A stretch of DNA of 18,519 nucleotides, from contig JAKBFR010000042.1 of assembly GCA_021837545.1 (NCBI GenBank), forward strand, positions 1 through 18,519. The letters are read 5' to 3'. Each line of letters begins with the position of its first letter. Position 1 is the stretch's first letter. This document shows, piece after piece, positions 7,694-14,610 of this stretch. The translations under genes were made by a program, and so were the position numbers. The notes beneath the pieces are model-generated. The model was not told the origin of the DNA. It saw nothing but the letters and a program-made list of their open reading frames with translations, and searched no databases. The DNA comes from Bacillota bacterium. Its GTDB lineage: Bacteria > Bacillota_A > Clostridia > Clostridiales > Clostridiaceae.

Positions 7694-7747
7694 TGGAACT
7701 TATATATTTAAGTCAAGGTATATTAAAAAATATTGGAGGAATTTAAT

Positions 7748-8614
7748 ATGAGCGAAAGATATGATATTGCAATAATAGGAAGTGGCCCTGCAGGATTATC
7801 TGCTGCATTAAATGCAAAAATTAGAAAGAAAAAATTTATAATATTTGGTAACAAGGAACTTACTAGTAGGCTTACAAAAGCCCATGAAATAAATAATTAC
7901 TTAGGGTTTTATAAGAAAAGTGGTAAGGAACTACAAGAAGAGTTTAGCAATCATTTAAAAGAAATGGATATAAATATAACAGAAGAAAGAATTAATAATA
8001 TATATGCAATGGGCGAATATTTTGGTTTAATGGTAAATGAAAAGATGTATGAAGCAACTTCTGTAATATTGGCTACAGGGGTTCAATATGGAAAATTATT
8101 TGATGGGGAAGAAAGATTGCTTGGAAAAGGTGTAGGATATTGTGCTACTTGTGATGCACCTCTATATAAAAATAAAATAGTTACAATAATAGCATACAAT
8201 AAACATGAAGAGGAAGAAGCTAATTTCATTGCGACTATAGCATCTAAAGTTTATTATATTCCTATATATAAAGAAAAAGTTGAAGTAGATTCTTCTATTG
8301 AAATTGTAAATGATATTCCAGTTGAAATTATAGGAGAAGATAAGGTAACCAAATTAAAACTTAAGAATTCAGAGATTGATACAGACGGTATTTTCATATT
8401 AAGAGATAGCATTTCTCCTGGACAATTGGTACCAGGACTTAAAATATTAGATAACCATATTGAAGTAGATAGATTGATGAAAACAAATATAAATGGATGT
8501 TTTGCAGCTGGTGATGTTGTTGGAAAGCCATATCAATATATAAAAGCAGCTGGAGAAGGTAATATAGCAGCATTATCAGCAACTAGTTATGTTGATTCTA
8601 TTTCTAAAAGTTAA
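7748..8614 (+). CDS. Thioredoxin reductase-like flavoprotein lacking the NADPH site (ferredoxin-dependent FFTR type)
   Basis: A 288-residue flavoprotein with the fold order of low-molecular-weight thioredoxin reductase. FAD-binding GSGPAG is at 11-16, the redox disulfide CATC at 132-135, and the C-terminal FAD motif GCFAAGDVVGKPYQYIKAAGEG near the end. Where NADPH-dependent enzymes have GGGxSA and HRRxxxR, this protein reads VTIIAYNKHEEEEAN and YYIPIYKEKVEV, so the pyridine-nucleotide site is missing. Published clostridial ferredoxin-dependent flavin thioredoxin reductases (FFTR) share this loss and take electrons from ferredoxin. The likely job is reduction of the TrxA encoded upstream. The start is ATG 7748: TTGGAGGA (7733-7740) is its ribosome binding site, which excludes an in-frame TTG at 7733. 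The ferredoxin donor is inferred. Confidence 0.85.
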   Translation: MSERYDIAIIGSGPAGLSAALNAKIRKKKFIIFGNKELTSRLTKAHEINNYLGFYKKSGKELQEEFSNHLKEMDINITEERINNIYAMGEYFGLMVNEKMYEATSVILATGVQYGKLFDGEERLLGKGVGYCATCDAPLYKNKIVTIIAYNKHEEEEANFIATIASKVYYIPIYKEKVEVDSSIEIVNDIPVEIIGEDKVTKLKLKNSEIDTDGIFILRDSISPGQLVPGLKILDNHIEVDRLMKTNINGCFAAGDVVGKPYQYIKAAGEGNIAALSATSYVDSISKS

Positions 8615-8763
8615 TTTATCAGTTAGCGCTTAGATTTATTATGACAATTGTGACTATAAGGCGCCCATCGAGGGGAGAAGTTAAAATAAACTTAAGCTTG
8701 GGATTCGTCCACTGTCTGAATTGGAATTTACTAGATATTAATATAAGAAGGCTTATTTTGAGA
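8615..8763. other. Spacer with an out-of-character GC-rich patch (about 8655-8730)
   Basis: Within very AT-rich surroundings the stretch 8655-8730 is clearly richer in G and C and is foldable. CCCA (8664-8667) can pair with TGGG (8699-8702), enclosing AAGTT (8678-8682)/AACTT (8689-8693). GATTC and GAATT further on could form another hairpin. An open frame with no start or ribosome binding site runs through it (SRGEVKINLSLGFVHCLN). It may be a dispersed intergenic element, a structured RNA or a relic; I cannot identify it. Confidence 0.35.
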
Positions 8764-8792
8764 TTGACATCTATAAGTAAAAAAGCTAAACT
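8764..8792 (+). promoter_or_regulatory. SigA-type promoter of the ohrR-crp unit
   Basis: Perfect TTGACA (8764-8769), a 17-base spacer and TAAACT (8787-8792, four of six consensus bases). Initiation near 8799 gives a 50-base leader. Confidence 0.65.
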
Positions 8793-8848
8793 TAATTATA
8801 TTTATTAAAATTAAATTTGTAAAAATTAGATTAGATATAGGAGAAAAA

Positions 8849-9280
8849 ATGAAGAAATATGATAGCATTAAATTAGATAATCAACTGTGTTTTTCATTAT
8901 ATGCAGCATCAAGAGAAATAATAAAATTATATAAGCCTTTTCTTGATAAATTTAATCTTACATATACACAGTATATTGCAATGCTTGTATTATGGGAAGA
9001 TGAAAAAAGCACAGTTAAAGATATAGGCAAAAGATTACATTTAGATTCAGGAACATTAACTCCATTATTAAAAAAGATAGAAAGCATGGGGTTAATAAAA
9101 AGATATAGGGATGTAAATGATGATAGAGTGGTAATCGTTGAATTAACTGAGCAGGGAAGACTTTTAAAGGATGATGTAACAGAAGTACCACATGAAATGG
9201 CATGTAAGATAAATATGCCAATAGAAAGAGCTATAGAATTAAAAAAATCTTTAGATGAATTATTAACGATTTTAGAGTAG
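8849..9280 (+). CDS. ohrR: OhrR-type MarR family peroxide-sensing repressor
   Basis: A 143-residue winged-helix regulator closely resembling Bacillus subtilis OhrR. The reactive cysteine of one-Cys OhrR proteins is present as Cys14 in DNQLCFSLYAASRE. The two tyrosines that support it are at Tyr28 (KLYKP) and Tyr39 (LTYTQY), each exactly one position earlier than B. subtilis Cys15, Tyr29 and Tyr40. The DNA-binding helix is LHLDSGTLTPLLKKIE and the wing is KRYRDVNDDRVVIVELTEQG. Known OhrR proteins repress organic-hydroperoxide resistance genes until the cysteine is oxidised. No ohr gene is nearby; candidate targets are the upstream reductase (palindrome at 7680-7693) or its own operon. ATAGGAG at 8837-8843 sets the ATG. 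The next gene follows after 49 bases with no terminator. Confidence 0.88.
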   Translation: MKKYDSIKLDNQLCFSLYAASREIIKLYKPFLDKFNLTYTQYIAMLVLWEDEKSTVKDIGKRLHLDSGTLTPLLKKIESMGLIKRYRDVNDDRVVIVELTEQGRLLKDDVTEVPHEMACKINMPIERAIELKKSLDELLTILE

Positions 9281-9329
9281 GGAACTTTGGAAAATCCTTT
9301 GATTTATTGTAGCGGAGGAGAAATTTAGT

Positions 9330-10010
9330 ATGAAAGATGTAATTAATAAATTACAAGGAAATGAATTTTTTAATAACCTTAATAATGAAGAAATTGAAAA
9401 GTTAATTTCTAATATTGGATATTCAGTTAAAGCATATAAAAAGGGCGAAGTAATTGCAAATGAAGAAGATACGTGCAATAGTTTAGGATTTGTTTTAGAT
9501 GGAGCAATTGAGATACAAAGAATATATCTTAGTGGAAAACAAATTACTCTAAAGCGATTAAGCAATGGGGATGTATTTGGAGAAGCTTTAATATTTTCAA
9601 AGAAATCTAAATATCCATCAACAGTTATATCATTTAGTGATAGTAGTGTACTTTATATAAGTAAAGCAGATGTATTGAAGCTATGCACAATGGATCAAAG
9701 AGTTCTTGGTAATTTTATGTCTGCATTAAGTAACAAGATATTCATGTTAAATTCAAAAATAAAAAGTATAGCATTTAAGAGTATTAAACATAAGGTGATT
9801 AATTTTATCTTAGAACAAGCAAAGATGCAAAAAAGTGAAACAATTAACTTAAGGGATAGTAAAGAAGAAATTGCATCTGCAATGGGAATCCCAAGGCCAT
9901 CTTTATCGCGAGAATTAATGAATCTTAGAGATTTAAACTATATTGAATTTGATAGAAATGCGATTAAGATTTTAAAGATTGAAGAATTAGAAGAAGAATT
10001 ATTTGACTAA
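9330..10010 (+). CDS. Crp/Fnr family transcriptional regulator 1 (candidate HcpR-like)
   Basis: A 226-residue regulator with an N-terminal cyclic-nucleotide-binding-like beta-roll (about 10-125), a dimerisation helix (130-160) and a C-terminal Crp-type winged helix (175-220). The recognition helix is PRPSLSRELMNLR, with Arg189, Pro190 and Arg194; proline replaces the glutamate used by CRP to read TGTGA, so a different half-site is expected. The cAMP phosphate-binding Arg-Ser pair of CRP is absent (KYPSTV instead), and there is no N-terminal FNR cysteine cluster, so the signal is neither cAMP nor a classical FNR cluster. GGAGGAG at 9314-9320 lies 9 bases before the ATG. It is probably cotranscribed with ohrR. 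I infer it binds GTAAC-N4-GTTAC upstream of hcp; the known HcpR regulators of hcp belong to this family. Confidence 0.85.
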   Translation: MKDVINKLQGNEFFNNLNNEEIEKLISNIGYSVKAYKKGEVIANEEDTCNSLGFVLDGAIEIQRIYLSGKQITLKRLSNGDVFGEALIFSKKSKYPSTVISFSDSSVLYISKADVLKLCTMDQRVLGNFMSALSNKIFMLNSKIKSIAFKSIKHKVINFILEQAKMQKSETINLRDSKEEIASAMGIPRPSLSRELMNLRDLNYIEFDRNAIKILKIEELEEELFD

Positions 10011-10127
10011 ATCGCTTGATAAAGAATAACATATCAAATATACACACATGGTGGCATGCTATTTAAAAAAATGTGTTTAATTTTAAAATTAAGCTTAATT
10101 TAATAAGACTGATTACTAGGAGTATTG
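10011..10127. other. Spacer between the two Crp/Fnr genes with palindromes
   Basis: TTGATA (10016-10021) and TATCAA (10032-10037) form an inverted repeat with a 10-base gap. A perfect 16-bp palindrome with AAGCTT at its centre spans 10086-10101. There is no U-tract terminator and no convincing promoter, so read-through from the upstream regulator is possible. AGGAG at 10118-10122 is the ribosome binding site of the next gene. Confidence 0.4.
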
Positions 10128-10820
10128 ATGAATAAAATTACTGTAGAACAATTAGACGAATTAGATATTTTTAAAAACATATCTAAAGCTTCATTTGAAA
10201 AACTTGTTCGTTTTGGGGAAGTTAAAAAATATTATAGAGGAAATCATATTTTTAGAGATAAAGACGATGTTACAACATTGTATGTCGTAGTAAGTGGCAG
10301 TGTATCATTATATAAATTAAATGAGAGTGGCCATAAACGTGTAATTTTCATTTTGGGTGCAGGGAAAATGATTAATGATGTGATTATACAAGATCTACCA
10401 TCATCTATTAATTGTGAAATTTTTGAAGAAGCACAAATATTAAGTTATGATAAATATACATTTTTAGAAATTATGGAAAATGATTTTACACTTTCTAAAA
10501 ATATAATCTCTTCATTAGCAATGAAAGTAAGACGGATGTATAGACAACTTAAAAATGCAAGTGGAATAATACGGATGGAAAAAAAGCTTGCTGCAAAGTT
10601 GTGGAAATTAAGTAAAGATTATGGAGTACCATGTGATAATGGAGTAATTATTAATATGAATATAAGTATTACATATCTTGCTGACTTATTAGGAGCAAAA
10701 AGAGAGACGATATCGAGAGCTTTAAAAATACTTTCAAATAAAAACTTAATTAGATATGAAAATAAAAAAATTAATGTAATAAGTCCAGAAAAATTATCAG
10801 AATTTTTTAAAACACCGTGA
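10128..10820 (+). CDS. Crp/Fnr family transcriptional regulator 2
   Basis: A 230-residue paralogue of the preceding regulator with the same order: beta-roll (about 15-125), dimer helix (130-160) and Crp-type winged helix (175-220). Its recognition helix AKRETISRALKIL keeps all three CRP determinants for GTGA: Arg192, Glu193 and Arg197 correspond to E. coli CRP Arg180, Glu181 and Arg185. The cAMP phosphate-binding arginine is missing (LPSSINCE), so another signal is likely. The start is ATG 10128, 5 bases after AGGAG (10118-10122); an in-frame TTG at 10125 would be too close. The stop codon lies inside the palindrome at 10809-10838, which is also a GTGA-N6-TCAC site. It probably activates the downstream fnt-asrABC operon; the target is inferred from this geometry. 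Confidence 0.87.
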   Translation: MNKITVEQLDELDIFKNISKASFEKLVRFGEVKKYYRGNHIFRDKDDVTTLYVVVSGSVSLYKLNESGHKRVIFILGAGKMINDVIIQDLPSSINCEIFEEAQILSYDKYTFLEIMENDFTLSKNIISSLAMKVRRMYRQLKNASGIIRMEKKLAAKLWKLSKDYGVPCDNGVIINMNISITYLADLLGAKRETISRALKILSNKNLIRYENKKINVISPEKLSEFFKTP

Positions 10821-10846
10821 TTTTAATCACGGTGTTTTATTTTTTT
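10809..10846 (+). terminator. Strong intrinsic terminator overlapping the regulator's stop codon
   Basis: A 12-bp GC-containing stem (10809-10820 with 10827-10838), a 6-base loop and an A followed by seven T. The TGA stop of regulator 2 (10818-10820) is the last part of the left arm. The same palindrome carries a Crp-type operator. Confidence 0.9.
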
Positions 10847-10858
10847 ATAAATTATAAT
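10817..10858 (+). promoter_or_regulatory. Class II Crp-type operator and promoter of fnt-asrABC
   Basis: GTGA (10817-10820), six bases and TCAC (10827-10830) form a symmetrical Crp-type site centred between 10823 and 10824. A perfect TATAAT lies at 10853-10858, placing the start near 10865 and the operator centre at -41.5, the canonical class II activator position. The -35 region has no consensus, as expected for an activator-dependent promoter. Regulator 2, encoded immediately upstream, has the matching recognition helix. Confidence 0.7.
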
Positions 10859-10900
10859 TTTAATATAGATAAAATAAATATGAAAGGGGAAATTTATAGT

Positions 10901-11668
10901 ATGTTTTGTGAAGAATTTAACAGTGTGGTTATGGCAGGAAAAGCAAAGGTCAATTTATTAAAAACAAATGGGTTGGGGTATTTTATAAGTTCAATGCTTG
11001 CAGGTTTTTATGTAGGTATGGGAATTATTCTTATATTTACAATTGGAGGGCTATTAAATAGTAGTGGATCTCCTGCTACGAAAATTGTAATGGGAGCATC
11101 TTTTGGTATAGCACTTAGCTTAGTTATTATGGCAGGATCAGAACTTTTTACAGGAAATAATTTTATAATGACAGCTGCTTCTTTAAGTAAAGAGGTAAAG
11201 TGGACAGATACTATAAATGTTTGGATAGTTTGTTTTATAGGTAATTTACTTGGATCAATTATTGCAGGATATATGTTTTATGCAACAGGACTTTCAGCAG
11301 GACCGGTAGGAGAATTTATTTCAAAGACTTCAGCAGCAAAGATGAGTATTCCTTTTTGGCCATTATTAATGCGTGGAATATTTTGTAATATATTAGTATG
11401 TTTAGCTACATGGTGTAGTTTTAAATTAAAAAGTGAATCTGGTAAGCTTATTATAATATTTTGGTGTTTATTTGCATTTATTACATCAGGATTTGAGCAT
11501 AGTGTTGCCAATATGACTCTTTTAACAATTGGGTTACTTAATCCAGGAGTAGCAAGTGTAAGTATAATGGGATATGTGTATAACATAGGAGTAGTAACAA
11601 TCGGAAATATGATTGGTGGAGCTATATTTTTAGCATTACCTTATTATATAATTTCAAAAAAGAAATAA
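10901..11668 (+). CDS. Formate/nitrite transporter (FNT) family channel, probably hydrosulfide/nitrite type
   Basis: A 255-residue six-helix membrane protein of the FNT family, whose pentamers conduct formate, nitrite or hydrosulfide. Family signatures are AGSELFTGNNFIMT (after helix 2), MRGIFCNILVCLA (helix 4) and FEHSVANM with the conserved pore histidine at residue 200. It is the first gene of an operon with asrABC, 20 bases from asrA. In Clostridioides difficile an FNT protein next to asrABC was characterised as a hydrosulfide channel (HSC/FNT3), so export of the HS- made by sulfite reductase is the best guess; nitrite uptake is the alternative. The start is ATG 10901, 10 bases after AAAGGGGA (10883-10890); this discards in-frame upstream codons lying in the terminator and ribosome binding site. 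Confidence 0.9.
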   Translation: MFCEEFNSVVMAGKAKVNLLKTNGLGYFISSMLAGFYVGMGIILIFTIGGLLNSSGSPATKIVMGASFGIALSLVIMAGSELFTGNNFIMTAASLSKEVKWTDTINVWIVCFIGNLLGSIIAGYMFYATGLSAGPVGEFISKTSAAKMSIPFWPLLMRGIFCNILVCLATWCSFKLKSESGKLIIIFWCLFAFITSGFEHSVANMTLLTIGLLNPGVASVSIMGYVYNIGVVTIGNMIGGAIFLALPYYIISKKK

Positions 11669-11688
11669 CGAAATAAAGGAGTAAGATA

Positions 11689-12699
11689 ATGGGATATAAA
11701 TTAGATAAAACAGATATTAATAAAATATTTAAAGATTTATCAAAAGAATATTTAATATATGCACCTAAATTATTCGAAGGTGAAGGTACTTATTCAGATA
11801 CTGATAGAGTGCGCTACGGTGAGATAAAAACAATAGATGATATTGTTTTTGATAAAAAGGCTTTATATTCATATAAAGAAGTATTACTTCCTATCTCTGA
11901 AACACTTTTTTTCTTTACAGAAGATACTATAAAGGAAGCAGATGCTCCTAAAAAGGGTGCAATTATATTTTTAAGAAGTTGTGACTTACATGCAGTAAAA
12001 CGTATGGATGATATTTATTTAAAAAATGGGCAAGAAGATTACTATTATAAGAGAATAAGAGAAAATGCAAAGTTTATTTTAATAGGGTGTGAAGATTCAT
12101 TTGAAAATTGTTTTTGTGTAAGTATGGGAACAAATAAGAATGATGATTATGATGCTTATTTAAAATTAAATGGTGATGATGTATATGTAGACGTAAACGA
12201 TAATACTTTGGAAAATTTATTCAAAACAAATGAAGAGATAGATGTTAAATCTGATTTTGTAACAAATAATAATATAAATGTTTCAATACCAGAAAATCTT
12301 TCTTTAGATATTATGAAATCTGAAATGTGGAAGGATTATAGTAGTAGATGCATTGCTTGTGGAAGATGTAATTTTGTCTGTCCTACGTGTACTTGTTTTA
12401 CAATGCAGGATATTTTCTATACTGATAATGGTAAAGCTGGAGAAAGACGCAGAGTTTGGGCATCATGTCATGTAGATGGCTTTACTAATATGGCAGGAGG
12501 CCACAGCTTTAGATTAGACAAGGGACAACGTATGCGCTTTAAAGTATTACATAAGGTATATGATTATAAAAAGAAATGGGGATATCACATGTGTGTTGGA
12601 TGTGGAAGATGTGATGATATTTGCCCTGAATATATATCTTTCTCTAATTGTGTAAACAAATTAAAAGATGGTATGGAAGAGGTGTCAACGAATGAGTAA
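11689..12699 (+). CDS. asrA: Anaerobic sulfite reductase subunit A (AsrA)
   Basis: A 336-residue iron-sulfur subunit of the cytoplasmic NADH-dependent sulfite reductase. Two ferredoxin-type motifs are visible: Cys221-224-227-231 (CIACGRCNFVCPTC) and Cys302-305-308-312 (CVGCGRCDDICPE), matching the family layout. The N-terminal 200 residues are the AsrA-specific domain, with the conserved FLRSCDLHAVKRMD block and a CEDSFENCFCVSMG segment. It relays electrons from AsrB to AsrC. AAAGGAG precedes the ATG at normal distance. Its last 8 bases overlap the start of asrB, typical of translational coupling. Confidence 0.95.
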   Translation: MGYKLDKTDINKIFKDLSKEYLIYAPKLFEGEGTYSDTDRVRYGEIKTIDDIVFDKKALYSYKEVLLPISETLFFFTEDTIKEADAPKKGAIIFLRSCDLHAVKRMDDIYLKNGQEDYYYKRIRENAKFILIGCEDSFENCFCVSMGTNKNDDYDAYLKLNGDDVYVDVNDNTLENLFKTNEEIDVKSDFVTNNNINVSIPENLSLDIMKSEMWKDYSSRCIACGRCNFVCPTCTCFTMQDIFYTDNGKAGERRRVWASCHVDGFTNMAGGHSFRLDKGQRMRFKVLHKVYDYKKKWGYHMCVGCGRCDDICPEYISFSNCVNKLKDGMEEVSTNE

Positions 12700-13486
12700 A
12701 AATGAATATATTCCTTTTTTATCAGAAATTAAAGAAGTAATTAAACATACTGAAATTGAATACACTTTTCGTATGGAATTTGAAGGTGATGTAAAACCAG
12801 GACAATTCTTTGAAGTATCATTGCCTAAGTTTGGTGAAGCTCCTATTTCAGTAAGTGGGATTGGAGAAGGTACTGTTGACTTAACAATAAGAAAAGTTGG
12901 TTTAGTTACTAATGAAATATTTAATACTTATGTTGGAGATAAGCTTTTCTTAAGAGGGCCTTATGGCAATGGTTTCGAAATTGAGAATTATAAAGACAAA
13001 GATGTAATTGTAGTTGCTGGAGGAACTGGACTTTCACCAGTTAAGGGAATTGTTGATTATTTTGCTAAGAACTCAAGTGAAGCAAAAGCTTTTACATTAA
13101 TTGCTGGATTTAAATCACCAAATGACATTTTATTTAAAGATGATATTAAAATGTGGAAAAATAATATAAATCTTATTTTAACTGTGGATAATGCAGAAGA
13201 AGGATATGAAGGTAACGTTGGAATGGTTACAAAATATATTCCGGAACTACCAATTAAAGATATTAATAATGTAGCAGTAATTGTAGTAGGCCCTCCTATT
13301 ATGATGAAATTTACAGTAGCAGAATTTTTAAAACGTGGAATAGATGAAAATAATGTATGGATTTCGCAAGAAAGAAAAATGTGTTGTGGTATTGGAAAAT
13401 GTGGACATTGTAAAATAGATGATACTTATATTTGTTTAGATGGACCTGTTTTCAATTATTCAAAAGGTAAATTCTTAATAGATTAG
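12692..13486 (+). CDS. asrB: Anaerobic sulfite reductase subunit B (AsrB)
   Basis: A 264-residue FAD and NADH-binding electron-input subunit, related to PyrK. In order: a FAD-binding beta-barrel (about 1-100), a Rossmann-type NAD domain with VVAGGTGLSPVKG (around 107-119), and a C-terminal [2Fe-2S] motif MCCGIGKCGHCKIDDTYIC. Its ligands are Cys232, Cys237, Cys240 and Cys248; Cys231 is extra. The start is ATG 12692, which overlaps asrA by 8 bases, with GAGGTG at 12679-12684 as ribosome binding site. Its stop codon TAG is part of the ribosome binding site of asrC. This is a tightly coupled operon member. Confidence 0.95.
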   Translation: MSKNEYIPFLSEIKEVIKHTEIEYTFRMEFEGDVKPGQFFEVSLPKFGEAPISVSGIGEGTVDLTIRKVGLVTNEIFNTYVGDKLFLRGPYGNGFEIENYKDKDVIVVAGGTGLSPVKGIVDYFAKNSSEAKAFTLIAGFKSPNDILFKDDIKMWKNNINLILTVDNAEEGYEGNVGMVTKYIPELPIKDINNVAVIVVGPPIMMKFTVAEFLKRGIDENNVWISQERKMCCGIGKCGHCKIDDTYICLDGPVFNYSKGKFLID

Positions 13487-13498
13487 GAGGAGTTAATT

Positions 13499-14464
13499 GT
13501 GGATTTAAATACAAAGGAAATCAAAAAAAATGCTTTTAGGGTAACTAAAGTAAGAGGATTAACTGCTTCTAGAATAAGAGTTCCAGGTGGACATATGGAT
13601 GCAGAGCTACTCGGAAAGATACAAGAAATTGCACAAAAGTATGGTAATGGTACTATTCATATAACAACACGTCAAGGATTTGAAGTACCTGGTATAAGAT
13701 TTGAAGAGATGGATAAAGTTAATGAATTATTGCAGCCAATAATTGAAAAGTTAGAAATTAATCAAGAAATACCAGGAAAGGGATATACAGCAGCAGGAAC
13801 AAGAAATGTATCAGCATGTGTTGGAAATAATGTCTGTCCATTTGCTAATTATAATACAACAAGCTTTGCTAAGAGAATAGAAAAAGCTATTTTCCCTAAT
13901 GATTTACACTTTAAGGTTGCGCTTACAGGATGTCCAAATGATTGCATAAAAGCGAGAACTCATGACTTTGGAATAATTGGTATGACAGAACCACAATATG
14001 ATGTAGATAGATGTGTAAGCTGTGGAGCTTGTGTAAGAGCCTGTAAGAAAAAATCTGTAGATGCACTTAAAGTAGTTAACTATAAAGTTGTAAGAAATGC
14101 AGAGAAATGTATTGGTTGTGGCGAATGTGTTATAAATTGTCCTACAGGCGCATGGACAAGAAGCAAAGAAAAATATTATAAATTAGTTCTTATGGGTAGA
14201 TCAGGAAAGAAAAATCCACGTCTTGCTGAAGATTTCTTAATTTGGGCAGATGAACAAAGTATAATTAAAATAATTTTAAATACTTATAAATTTGTCGAAC
14301 AATATATAGACAAAGATGCACCTGGTGGTAAAGAACATATAGGATATATTATTGATAGAGTTGGTTTTGAAGAATATAAAAAATGGGCACTAGAGGGTGT
14401 AGAATTCCCAGAAAAAACAATTATTAAAGAACGTATTTATTGGAGTGGAATACATTTTTGCTAG
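13499..14464 (+). CDS. asrC: Anaerobic sulfite reductase subunit C, siroheme catalytic subunit (AsrC)
   Basis: A 321-residue catalytic subunit that reduces sulfite to sulfide with six electrons. The coupled siroheme-[4Fe-4S] motif is Cys107-X5-Cys113 (ACVGNNVCPF) with Cys145-X3-Cys149 (GCPNDC). A ferredoxin domain is inserted after it: Cys172-175-178-182 and Cys204-207-210-214. The N-terminal TRQGFEVPGI block belongs to the sulfite/nitrite reductase half-domain and contacts the cofactor in relatives. The start is GTG 13499, eight bases after AGGAGG (13485-13490); an ATG is not available at that distance. Some clostridial members may also reduce nitrite. A strong terminator follows. Confidence 0.95.
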   Translation: MDLNTKEIKKNAFRVTKVRGLTASRIRVPGGHMDAELLGKIQEIAQKYGNGTIHITTRQGFEVPGIRFEEMDKVNELLQPIIEKLEINQEIPGKGYTAAGTRNVSACVGNNVCPFANYNTTSFAKRIEKAIFPNDLHFKVALTGCPNDCIKARTHDFGIIGMTEPQYDVDRCVSCGACVRACKKKSVDALKVVNYKVVRNAEKCIGCGECVINCPTGAWTRSKEKYYKLVLMGRSGKKNPRLAEDFLIWADEQSIIKIILNTYKFVEQYIDKDAPGGKEHIGYIIDRVGFEEYKKWALEGVEFPEKTIIKERIYWSGIHFC

Positions 14465-14498
14465 AATGATATTTTATATATTAGAATAATAAATTAAG

Positions 14499-14560
14499 AT
14501 AGAGTGGATATATATTAAGTAAAATATCATAAATTGCTTAAATATCCATTCTATTTTTTA
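14499..14560 (+). terminator. Terminator of the fnt-asrABC operon
   Basis: The 13-base arm 14499-14511 pairs with 14542-14554 with one G-U pair. An inner TTAAG/CTTAA pairing shortens the loop, and TTTTTTATTTT follows. Confidence 0.85.
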
Positions 14561-14610
14561 TTTTCTACAATTAACACATATATAGAAATTTTTCATAATA
14601 AAAATAATTA

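Larger units (their letters stand above)
7371..7732. other. Long AT-rich spacer between trxA and the reductase gene
   Basis: The 434 bases between trxA and the reductase start (7748) contain no full gene. They hold the trxA terminator, a 20-codon ORF (7493-7555, peptide beginning MNRKEVKIEEYKGN, without a good ribosome binding site), a clear promoter (7588-7616) and a perfect palindrome (7680-7693). The small ORF could be a relic of a lost gene or chance. The rest is AT-rich sequence with no structure I can name. Confidence 0.5.

Noticed and set aside
9272..9565. Minus-strand frame over the start of Crp/Fnr regulator 1
   Set aside because: It is a mirror of a clear coding gene; no ribosome binding site and no recognisable protein.
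10016..10037. FNR box upstream of regulator 2 (TTGAT...ATCAA)
   Set aside because: The half-sites are separated by 12 bases instead of the 4 required for an FNR dimer site, so it is only a weak inverted repeat.
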